9,995 nucleotides of DNA from an uncultured Bacteroidia bacterium (GTDB taxonomy: Bacteria > Bacteroidota > Bacteroidia > Bacteroidales > UBA932): contig CACXFP010000104.1 of assembly GCA_902766985.1 (NCBI GenBank), positions 1 to 9,995 of the forward strand. Reading direction: 5' to 3'. The position numbers and the translations under genes were made by a program. The notes below the pieces were generated by a model. It did not search any database, was not told where the DNA came from, and saw nothing but the letters and a program-made list of their open reading frames with translations. Of the stretch, positions 1-6,748 are shown one piece after another; position 1 is the first letter of the stretch, and each line of letters begins with the position of its first letter.

Positions 1-429
1 GTCGAGGAATTCTGGGACAGGTGCGATGCCCTGTTCATGTCGGAAGTGGGAGTTCCCGGTTCGTCCCCCGTTGAGATTCTGGAAAAGTATCGTGGTGAAA
101 GCCAAGTGCTTCCGGCCACCGATTCCAATCCATACTGGAGAAGTGTGAACTGGTGGCTCCAGTGGGAGGAGTATCTTGCCAAGGGAGGGAACCCGGACGA
201 TCTGGATGGATATGTCTCCTGGAGCCAGCGCAGGCAGTCCGAAGGACTTGCCATCGCCCTGCGGAAGAACAAGGCCCGTTTCCCGTCATGCGGCGGTTTC
301 ATAATATGGATGGGACATGACTGTTTCCCCTGCCCGATCAATACTTCCATCATAGATTTCGAGGGAAATCCCAAGCCGGCGGCCCTGGTGGTGTCCGAAA
401 TCTGGAAGACAGCGCCCAACAAGCTCTGA
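1..429 (+). CDS. GH2 glycoside hydrolase, beta-mannosidase-like (3' end only)
   Basis: This open frame enters from the left edge, so the start is missing and only 142 C-terminal residues are seen. It matches the end of the catalytic (beta/alpha)8 barrel of GH2 enzymes of the beta-mannosidase / exo-glucosaminidase type, which cleave terminal beta-linked sugars in the periplasm. The glutamate at fragment residue 15 (bases 43-45), in FMSEVGVPG, sits where the GH2 nucleophile lies in the family's SE-(F/Y)-G motif. About 80 residues later comes the closing barrel strand, CGGFIIWMGHD, then a segment ending IIDFEGNPKPAALVVSEIWK, like the family's WQ(L/F)ND...SLIDY..RPKPA ending. The protein stops about eight residues later, so it lacks the extra C-terminal beta-sandwich domains of long beta-mannosidases. 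WMGHD instead of WQxND is unusual and makes the exact specificity uncertain. Confidence 0.8.
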   Translation, partial: VEEFWDRCDALFMSEVGVPGSSPVEILEKYRGESQVLPATDSNPYWRSVNWWLQWEEYLAKGGNPDDLDGYVSWSQRRQSEGLAIALRKNKARFPSCGGFIIWMGHDCFPCPINTSIIDFEGNPKPAALVVSEIWKTAPNKL

Positions 430-469
430 AAGGGGTTGAAATCCCTGCCGGCTGCTTTGCGGACTGACA

Positions 470-500
470 TTTGGAAATTGTAAATAATTGTCTAACTTTG
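470..500 (+). promoter_or_regulatory. Bacteroides-type promoter of the TonB receptor gene
   Basis: TTTG at 470-473 and TAACTTTG at 493-500 are separated by exactly 19 bases, a full match to the Bacteroides vegetative promoter (-33 TTTG, -7 TAnnTTTG). Transcription would start near 507, giving a leader of about 40 bases before the ATG at 548. The spacer holds two ATTGT boxes (477-481 and 487-491). The 477-503 block recurs ahead of the gene starting at 8023. Confidence 0.75.
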
Positions 501-547
501 ACTTTGTTAGTAGTTGCAATTCCAAACAGTGTTTACCGGGCATCTAG

Positions 548-2944
548 ATGAACCTCCTGTCTGTCCTTGTATCTTTCCTTCTGGCGCTGCAGCCGGCGAA
601 TTTTACCGTGACCGGAAAGGTCGTGGACGCAACCGACAATTCACCGCTGGTGGCGGCCGACGTGCTCGTCACCGATATGGATGACAAAGTCCTGGTGTAC
701 GGGGCTACCGACGGGGAGGGTTCCTTCAAGTTGAACGTCTCCGCGGAAGGGGATTGCCTGCTCCTCGTTAAGATGATGGGCTACGACCCCTATGTCAGCG
801 AGAAACTCAATGCGCCGTCCTCGGGAGTCCTGGACCTGGGTGTTGTCGGGATGGCCCGTTCTTCCACAGGCCTTCAGGAAGTGACCGTGGTGGGGGAGAA
901 GAACAGGATAGTCTACAAGCTCGACAGGATGACCATAAGCAGTTCATCTTCAATCACTGCCGCGGGGGGAACTGCGGTTGACATCCTGTCCGGACTGCCG
1001 TCTGTGCTGGTGGATGCCGACGGGAACCTGAGTTTCAGGGGCAGTTCCGGATTCCTGGTATACGTGGACGGGAAGCCAAGTCCCCTTGAAGGAACGGCGG
1101 CTCTCCAGCAGATTCCAGCCGCTTCGGTTGAAGATATTGAGATCCTCACAACTCCTTCAGCCCGGTACAGGACGGACGGCGATGCCGGTATTATCAATAT
1201 CACAACCAAGAGACCTGTTTCCGACCAGTGGAGCGGGCTTTTTTCCGCCACCGGAAGCACCATGGGTACATGGGGGTTCGACGGGACCCTTAATTATAGG
1301 AAAGGCAGGAATAACTGGTATGTAGGCGGGACCCTCCAGCAGGTCAAGGGCATGAGCGACTTTACGCAGGAGAAGAAGACCGACGTTTTGGGAGTCGGGA
1401 CCACTTCCCATTCGGAGGGGAACCGGTGGAGCAGGAACGGAACCTACACCGGACGTGCCGGATGGCAGTATTCCGACGGGAAGCATCATAATTATTCCCT
1501 GGATTTCCTTGGCGGGCGTACGGACTTCTGGAGGGGAGGTGACATGCATTACGACGAGACCAGGATATACCATGAGGACGGCCTTTGTGAAGACTCCAGC
1601 TATGATTCCCATGACAGGTATAATCTGATGAAGGATTTCTATCAGGTTTCCCAAGACTATACCTGGCGACCGGACGACAGGAATGAGATTTCCGTGCGGA
1701 ACAGGTTCAGGTACGACGGCTACAGCATCGAATACACTGAGAGCAACATGTTCGATGCCTCCGGGAATCGTTATGAAGGCACCAGGGGTTATGAGGAAGA
1801 GCATCACTGGGACTGTGACGGATCCCTTGCCTATAAACTGTCCTACAGGGAAGGCGGTCAGTTCGAGGCTGGCTACCAGTACACTACATACAGTGAACAT
1901 GGTGGATATAAGATAAAGTATTGGGACAGGGAGGCTGGAGAATTCATCTGGCAGGAAGACCTTGCCACACCGTTCTATTACCGCCGCCAGGTCCATTCGG
2001 TCTATGCTATGGTCAGGGAACACGTCAGAAGGTTTTCCTTCGATGCGGGAATCCGCGGCGACCGTGTCCTCGACAAGATGGACATAGAGATTGCCGATGC
2101 GTCGAGGGATATTTGGCGTTTCATTGTTTTCCCTTCTGCGCATGCCCGGTACGACTCGCCAGGGGCAGGAACGTTCCGGGCCGGGTATTCCTACCGAACC
2201 AACCGCCCTGGCATCTGGAATCTCGAACCCTACATCACCTATGAGGACTATTATACGAAGAAGATAGGAAATCCTGACATCCGTCCTGAGTACATTCACA
2301 GCGCCGATGCGGGCTGGAACATGGCTCTTGGTGGCGGCAACAGCATCGGCGCTGCCGTCTATTACCGTCACCGCAAGGATATCAGCGACTGGGTTAGGAT
2401 GGCCTATGAACCGGGGGTTACCCTGGACATGATTGTCAATGCCGGCAATCAGGATGAGGTCGGAGTGGAACTGGATGGAGTCTGGCACCCTGCGTCCTGG
2501 TGGACGAGTTCAATGGCCGGGAGCTTGTTCTACTATAGTTTTACAAGCCGGAATGAAGCCTGCAAGGATGCTTCGGGCTATTATTATCATGCGAATTGGA
2601 TGAATACTTTCCAACTGGCCCGAGGGACAAGGATACAGTTCGATTCATATGCTGTCGGGCCGAGAATCCTTTCGCAGGGAAAGGAAAAGGCGTATTTCTA
2701 TTTCAATCTCGGGGTAAGGAGGCAGTTGCTCAAAGACCGTCTGGCCCTGTCATTGGTCGCTCGCAATGTCCTGCACACGGCAAAGTATCACAACTCCCGC
2801 GTGTCCCCCGGCCTGTCGTCCACTACGTCTGTCCGTCCTAAGTATCCCAATATCGTTCTCTCTCTTACGTGGAACTTCAATTCTTCCCAGAAACAGAGAG
2901 ACACTTCTTCCGGAACAGCCCTTTTCGAGGGAAAGGACTTTTAA
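548..2944 (+). CDS. TonB-dependent outer-membrane beta-barrel receptor
   Basis: This 798-residue protein fits the Bacteroidota outer-membrane beta-barrel receptors of the OMP_b-brl_3 type, which import ligands across the outer membrane using TonB energy. Residues 1-17 form a short hydrophobic signal peptide without Lys or Arg in its n-region. Residues 18-103 are a carboxypeptidase-regulatory-like domain starting FTVTGKVVDA. LQEVTVVG (109-116) resembles a TonB box. The plug follows (about 117-222), with AVDILSGLPSVLVDADGNLSFRG split by the usual turn, then VYVDGKPSP and AGIINITTKRP. The rest is barrel, rich in alternating aromatic strands, with a last strand near SLTWNF and about 23 trailing residues. 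A stop codon (545-547) directly before the ATG fixes this start; no Shine-Dalgarno is seen. No SusD gene follows, so it is not a classical SusC. The ligand is unknown; its neighbours suggest a glycan, but siderophores or peptides are possible. Confidence 0.9.
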   Translation: MNLLSVLVSFLLALQPANFTVTGKVVDATDNSPLVAADVLVTDMDDKVLVYGATDGEGSFKLNVSAEGDCLLLVKMMGYDPYVSEKLNAPSSGVLDLGVVGMARSSTGLQEVTVVGEKNRIVYKLDRMTISSSSSITAAGGTAVDILSGLPSVLVDADGNLSFRGSSGFLVYVDGKPSPLEGTAALQQIPAASVEDIEILTTPSARYRTDGDAGIINITTKRPVSDQWSGLFSATGSTMGTWGFDGTLNYRKGRNNWYVGGTLQQVKGMSDFTQEKKTDVLGVGTTSHSEGNRWSRNGTYTGRAGWQYSDGKHHNYSLDFLGGRTDFWRGGDMHYDETRIYHEDGLCEDSSYDSHDRYNLMKDFYQVSQDYTWRPDDRNEISVRNRFRYDGYSIEYTESNMFDASGNRYEGTRGYEEEHHWDCDGSLAYKLSYREGGQFEAGYQYTTYSEHGGYKIKYWDREAGEFIWQEDLATPFYYRRQVHSVYAMVREHVRRFSFDAGIRGDRVLDKMDIEIADASRDIWRFIVFPSAHARYDSPGAGTFRAGYSYRTNRPGIWNLEPYITYEDYYTKKIGNPDIRPEYIHSADAGWNMALGGGNSIGAAVYYRHRKDISDWVRMAYEPGVTLDMIVNAGNQDEVGVELDGVWHPASWWTSSMAGSLFYYSFTSRNEACKDASGYYYHANWMNTFQLARGTRIQFDSYAVGPRILSQGKEKAYFYFNLGVRRQLLKDRLALSLVARNVLHTAKYHNSRVSPGLSSTTSVRPKYPNIVLSLTWNFNSSQKQRDTSSGTALFEGKDF

Positions 2945-3015
2945 CGGTACTATATAATGCAATGGAACTCTAGGGAAAAGAATACGTCCTTCTGCATCAT
3001 TATCTGTAAATAAGG

Positions 3016-3023
3016 TATCTTTG
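3016..3023 (+). promoter_or_regulatory. Possible upstream -7 element before the M13 gene
   Basis: TATCTTTG matches the TAnnTTTG -7 consensus. The -33 partner is poor: TCTG at 2991-2994 with a 21-base spacer. If used, transcription would start near 3030 and run straight into the hairpin and T tract at 3033-3058. Confidence 0.35.
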
Positions 3024-3032
3024 CGCCTCGAA

Positions 3033-3058
3033 TTTGCCGGTATCGGCGGATTTTTTTT
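3033..3058 (+). terminator. Hairpin plus T tract downstream of the receptor gene
   Basis: GCCG (3036-3039), a GTAT loop and CGGC (3044-3047) form a 4-bp GC stem. It extends by two G-T wobbles and one T-A pair to 3033-3050 and is followed by eight T residues (3051-3058). It fits a short intrinsic terminator for the receptor transcript, 89 bases after its stop. The stem is short, so efficiency is uncertain. Confidence 0.5.
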
Positions 3059-3067
3059 GCAAAAACT

Positions 3068-3098
3068 TTTGCAAGAAAGGATTTTCTTTGTACATTTG
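3068..3098 (+). promoter_or_regulatory. Bacteroides-type promoter of the M13 peptidase gene
   Basis: TTTG at 3068-3071 and TACATTTG at 3091-3098 are 19 bases apart, a full match to the Bacteroides consensus. The start of transcription would be near 3105, about 38 bases before the chosen ATG at 3143. The -33 lies within the second copy of a TTTTGCAA repeat (3055-3062 and 3067-3074). Confidence 0.75.
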
Positions 3099-3142
3099 CA
3101 GTGTATTATTAAACTAATACAGTATTATTGACTGACAAAATA

Positions 3143-5188
3143 ATGCAGAATATGAAATCGATTATGAAAAAGACAGTATTCATCCTGGCTGCGGCCGCGG
3201 TGCTGGCTGCTTGCGGCCCCAAAACGACGGTCAAGACGGCCGGTATCAACTATGCCTATATGGACACGACGGCGCGTCCTGGTGACGATTTCGCACGCTA
3301 TGCCACCGGTCACTGGGCGGATTTCAATCCTCAGCCGATGGAGTACCCTATGTGGGGAACGACCGTCAAGGTGTCCGACGACAATGTCAAGACCCTGGCT
3401 GCCCTGATCCAGGAGATTGCGGCACGCGACAACAAGAAGGGAAGCGTTGCCCAGAAGATTGGGGACCTTTACAATATGATGATGGATTCCACCAAGCTCA
3501 ATGCCGACGGAGCCGCGCCCCTCAAGGCCCTCATCGCGGAAGTGGATCCCATAGCGACAAGGGAGGATTTCCTGAAGTATCTGGCAAAGCACCATAATAA
3601 CCTGTTCTTCTCCCTCTTCGTTTCCGCAGACGAGAAGGACGCTGTCAACAACATCGTGTGCATCAGCCAGAGCGGCCTTTCGCTTGGGAACCGTGACTAT
3701 TACCTGTCCGAAGATCCCCAGAACGTCCGTGCCCGCGAGCTGATGAAGGACCATATGCGCAAGCTCTTCATTCTTACGGGTTATCCTGAAGAGGAAGCCG
3801 CTGCCAAGGTTGCCAGGATATGGGAAATAGAGGAGATGATAGCCATACCTTACTATTCCCAGGAACGCCAGCGCATCCCGGAAGAGAATTACCATAAGAT
3901 TAGCGTCGATTCCCTTGTCACACTTTGCGGAAACTTCCCTTGGAAGACCTATCTCGCTGATTACCGTTATGACAAGACCTCTGTCGTGGATCTCGGCCAG
4001 CCGGAACCTGTGGCCAAGGCCTGCGAACTGCTTATGAACCTCCCTCTTGAGGACCTGAAGACAGCATATATATGGAGGCTTATAAACTCCTACTCCAGCG
4101 TTCTTTCCGATGATTTTACCGATGAGAACTTCGATTACAGCCGCAAGATGTACGGAGCCCAGGAGAAAACTCCTCGCTGGAAAATCGCTGAGAGTCTTAC
4201 GGAGAACCTGATGTCCGACGCCATCGGCCAGCTCTATGTGGAGAAGTATTTCCCGAAGGCTGCGAAGGAAGAGATGCTCGAACTGATCGGCAATCTTAGG
4301 AGCGCCCTGGCCGAGCGTATCAAGGCTCAGGAGTGGATGAGCGACGAGACCAAGGAGACCGCCCTTGACAAACTTGCATCCTATAAGGTGAAGGTGGGAT
4401 ATCCCGACAAATGGGACGACCTGAGCGGCCTTGTCATCGATCCTTCAAAGACGGTTCTTGAAAACATCCGTGCAGCCAGTGATTTCTATTGGGACCTTTC
4501 CTACGAGAAACACTACAACAAACCTGTAGACAAGAGCGAGTGGGAGATGCCTGCCCAGATGGTCAACGCCTACTACAATCCCACGAACAACGAGATCGTC
4601 TTCCCTGCCGGCTTCCTTCAGCCGCCTCTCTTCGACCTCAACGCTGACGCTGCGGCCAATTACGGCTCCATCGGTGTGGTGATCGGGCACGAAATGACCC
4701 ATGGCTTCGATGACCAGGGCCGTCTGTACGACAAGAACGGCAACCTTGGTGACTGGTGGACCGAGGCCGATGCGGAAGCATTCAAGAAGCCTTGCGACGC
4801 CATGGCCGAGTATTTCAGCAGCCTGTGGGTGATACCCGGTGAGCTGAAGGCCAACGGGGCTCTTTGCCTTGGCGAAAACATAGCCGACCACGGTGGCCTG
4901 AACGTAGCCTTCAATGCCTTCCAGATGTGGCAGGACAAGCACGGCCGTCTCGGTAACGATAACGGTTTCACTCCCGAGCAGCGCTTCTTCCTCTCATATG
5001 CCAATGTCTGGGCAGGCACCGCCTCCGATGAGATACTGCGCTATCTCACGATGATGGACGTCCACTCGATCGACAGGCTGCGCATCAACGGAGCCCTCGC
5101 CCAGTGCGACTATTGGTATGACGCCTTCAACGTCCAGCCCGGCGACTCCCTCTATGTCGCTCCGGAAAACCGGGTGAAGGTCTGGTAA
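3143..5188 (+). CDS. M13 family zinc metallopeptidase lipoprotein (PepO/neprilysin-like)
   Basis: This is a full-length M13 endopeptidase (681 residues; family usually 650-700). M13 enzymes cut short peptides using one zinc ion. HEMTH (516-520) supplies zinc ligands H516 and H520 and catalytic E517; GENIAD supplies E578 and the supporting D582. NAYYNP (475-480) is the family's substrate-binding motif. VHSIDRLRING near the C-terminus and the terminal VKVW are also typical. A lipoprotein signal ends in LAAC (C24); the residues after it, GPKTT, are not acidic, so the periplasmic face is likelier than the surface. The ATG at 3143 was chosen for its A-rich upstream bases. In-frame ATGs at 3152 and 3164 are possible (3164 gives MKKTVF), and a TTG at 3128 is unlikely. 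The gene has its own promoter and terminator. Arginine codons are mostly CGC/CGT, unlike the neighbours, suggesting high expression or a different history. Confidence 0.95.
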   Translation: MQNMKSIMKKTVFILAAAAVLAACGPKTTVKTAGINYAYMDTTARPGDDFARYATGHWADFNPQPMEYPMWGTTVKVSDDNVKTLAALIQEIAARDNKKGSVAQKIGDLYNMMMDSTKLNADGAAPLKALIAEVDPIATREDFLKYLAKHHNNLFFSLFVSADEKDAVNNIVCISQSGLSLGNRDYYLSEDPQNVRARELMKDHMRKLFILTGYPEEEAAAKVARIWEIEEMIAIPYYSQERQRIPEENYHKISVDSLVTLCGNFPWKTYLADYRYDKTSVVDLGQPEPVAKACELLMNLPLEDLKTAYIWRLINSYSSVLSDDFTDENFDYSRKMYGAQEKTPRWKIAESLTENLMSDAIGQLYVEKYFPKAAKEEMLELIGNLRSALAERIKAQEWMSDETKETALDKLASYKVKVGYPDKWDDLSGLVIDPSKTVLENIRAASDFYWDLSYEKHYNKPVDKSEWEMPAQMVNAYYNPTNNEIVFPAGFLQPPLFDLNADAAANYGSIGVVIGHEMTHGFDDQGRLYDKNGNLGDWWTEADAEAFKKPCDAMAEYFSSLWVIPGELKANGALCLGENIADHGGLNVAFNAFQMWQDKHGRLGNDNGFTPEQRFFLSYANVWAGTASDEILRYLTMMDVHSIDRLRINGALAQCDYWYDAFNVQPGDSLYVAPENRVKVW

Positions 5189-5209
5189 AATAATAATGTA
5201 TTGATAGTA

Positions 5210-5239
5210 ATCGCCCTTCTGCGCAGGCAGGAGGGCGAT
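5210..5239. terminator. Stem-loop terminator between convergent genes
   Basis: ATCGCCCTTCTGC (5210-5222) pairs along all 13 positions, with one G-T wobble, with GCAGGAGGGCGAT (5227-5239) around a GCAG loop. On the + strand a pyrimidine-rich TCTTCCTTCT follows. It begins 22 bases after the M13 stop and lies 8 bases past the stop of the - strand beta-helix gene, so it probably serves both. Confidence 0.8.
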
Positions 5240-5247
5240 TCTTCCTT

Positions 5248-6744
5248 CTATCTTTGTATTGCACCGATATCCGGTGAAGTATAGATAGGTACGGTGTTGC
5301 CGAAATAGTCCTTCCCCCCGTTATCCTCTATGGCCTTTCCTTTCTTCAGGCAGGGAGATTTCCTGTCCGGCCGGAGTGATTTCAGGCTGATTCCAGGATC
5401 GGCCACGATGGCATCCTTGTCATTCGGAAGCTCTTTCCAGTTCCCTCCGTAGCAGTTGTTGGAGAAAACGCCCTTCCATTCTTCCCGGACCGACATCGTC
5501 GATGTCCCTGCAGCAAAGAAAATGTTGTTTGCGAATGTGGAAAGGGGCACGATGTAGGAGTCTCCGTCATCTATGACGAAGGTATTGTTATACACGATAT
5601 TGCCTTGGGTGCTGTGGCAGTAGAGGACATGGTCGCGGTCGTTCCTGCTGACATTGTATCTCGCCACATTGTTCGTTGCAGTGTTCATGATGAGGAGGAA
5701 GCCGCCGGCGTTGTTCTCGCTGTAGTTGTATTGCAGGATACATCCGTTGCAGTTGATGTCGAAATCGTAGGCAAGCCCGTCATTGTTGCCCGGCTGTTTG
5801 ACGCAGTCGTATACGGCATTGTATTGCATGATTCCATTTTCGCAGTGATGGAGCCAGATGGCGGCGGAGGACGGATTGTAACCGCTCCCGTATGCCGGGT
5901 CCCCGGTTTTGAGGCAGCATCGCCTGACTGTATTGCGCTCGACCAGCGGAGCATCTGAACCGAGGACAAGGATGGCGTCGCCTCCGATGTCCTCCAGATG
6001 GTTGCCCCTTACGATGACATTTTTGGACGGTATCAGGCCGTTTTGGAACTGGCTCCGTTCCCCGGGGGCGGCCGTGGTCCACACGAGTATGCCGTTCCGG
6101 TCGGAGCCGTATATGCGGTTGTTTTCAATCAAAACACCGTCAAAACCCGTCGTAAGCCCGTTCTCGTGGTTCCATCCGGGTACTCCGACCCATATCGCGG
6201 AGCTCTCGTAGGCCTTGATCGTTCCGTTCGTGTGCCTGACGACACAGTCCCTGATGACGATATGCTTCAGCACCCTGCCGGCCGTGGTCGCCTCGACGAC
6301 AATGCCTGCCACCACTTCCTCCGGTTTCTCCGTCCCGCCGTTTACCTCTATCTCCGAGATTTGCCAGTAATCCTGGTTGCTCAGCTTCACTACAGCTCCC
6401 GCAAGCGGACCCTGGTTGATTACCGGAAGCCTGCCTCTCCCGTATCGTGAAAGACGGATGGGCGCGTTTTCAAGACCGGAGCCCTGCGGCCTCAGCTGCC
6501 CTGTCCATTCGCATCCGGACTTCAACCTTATGCAGTCGCCCGGGTCCAGGATGAGGCTGCTGATTTTGTCGAGGGACCGGAACGGACGCTTTTTGGAAAG
6601 GCCGTCGTAGTCGTCGCTGCCATTCTCGGCATCGACATAGAATGTCCGTCCGGCGGGGGAGAGGTGCCCTTCGGGCTTGGATCCGGCACCGAGAATGGCC
6701 GCCGCGCAGACGACTGTCAATATGATATGAAGGGGCCTTGCCAT
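5248..6744 (-). CDS. Secreted right-handed parallel beta-helix protein
   Basis: The protein has 498 residues. The start chosen is the ATG at 6744 (MARPLHIILT), because it opens a clear signal peptide (about residues 1-22) and lies 4 bases after the stop of the upstream gene; an in-frame ATG at 6813 would overlap that gene and add a charged tail. FYVDAENGSDDYDG (35-48) with GDCIRLKSG is the usual N-cap of pectate-lyase-like beta-helix proteins (DUF1565 type). Residues about 145-415 hold short repeats with Asn-rich turns, such as IENNRIYGSDRNGILV and ILQYNYSENNAGGFLL (PbH1 type). The C-terminus, KDYFGNTVP...SPDIGAI, is the common cap of such proteins. The fold is typical of polysaccharide lyases, GH28-like enzymes and epimerases, but no catalytic set is assignable by eye. 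It is probably periplasmic or exported and acts with the upstream GH76 enzyme. Cys residues are frequent (11 in all), which is odd. Confidence 0.85.
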   Translation of the reverse strand: MARPLHIILTVVCAAAILGAGSKPEGHLSPAGRTFYVDAENGSDDYDGLSKKRPFRSLDKISSLILDPGDCIRLKSGCEWTGQLRPQGSGLENAPIRLSRYGRGRLPVINQGPLAGAVVKLSNQDYWQISEIEVNGGTEKPEEVVAGIVVEATTAGRVLKHIVIRDCVVRHTNGTIKAYESSAIWVGVPGWNHENGLTTGFDGVLIENNRIYGSDRNGILVWTTAAPGERSQFQNGLIPSKNVIVRGNHLEDIGGDAILVLGSDAPLVERNTVRRCCLKTGDPAYGSGYNPSSAAIWLHHCENGIMQYNAVYDCVKQPGNNDGLAYDFDINCNGCILQYNYSENNAGGFLLIMNTATNNVARYNVSRNDRDHVLYCHSTQGNIVYNNTFVIDDGDSYIVPLSTFANNIFFAAGTSTMSVREEWKGVFSNNCYGGNWKELPNDKDAIVADPGISLKSLRPDRKSPCLKKGKAIEDNGGKDYFGNTVPIYTSPDIGAIQR

Positions 6745-6748
6745 TGAA

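Noticed and set aside
431..446. AGGG...CCCT as a terminator after the GH2 gene
   Set aside because: Only a four-base stem with no T tract. No convincing terminator is seen in 430-469.
1157..2488. 443-codon open frame on the - strand inside the receptor gene
   Set aside because: It lies opposite a well-supported receptor frame. Its translation is low-complexity and rich in Ile, Val, Pro and Gly, with no domain or signal peptide, as expected for an antisense shadow of a GC-biased gene.
3128..3142. TTG start for the M13 gene
   Set aside because: In-frame ATGs at 3143, 3152 and 3164 follow directly, and the lipoprotein signal is better formed from those starts.
3125..3895. 256-codon open frame on the - strand inside the M13 gene
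   Set aside because: Antisense to a conserved coding region, with no recognisable domain and no promoter.
5249..5256. TATCTTTG match to the -7 consensus on the + strand
   Set aside because: It overlaps the end of the beta-helix gene, has no -33 partner at the right distance, and would only drive antisense RNA into that gene.
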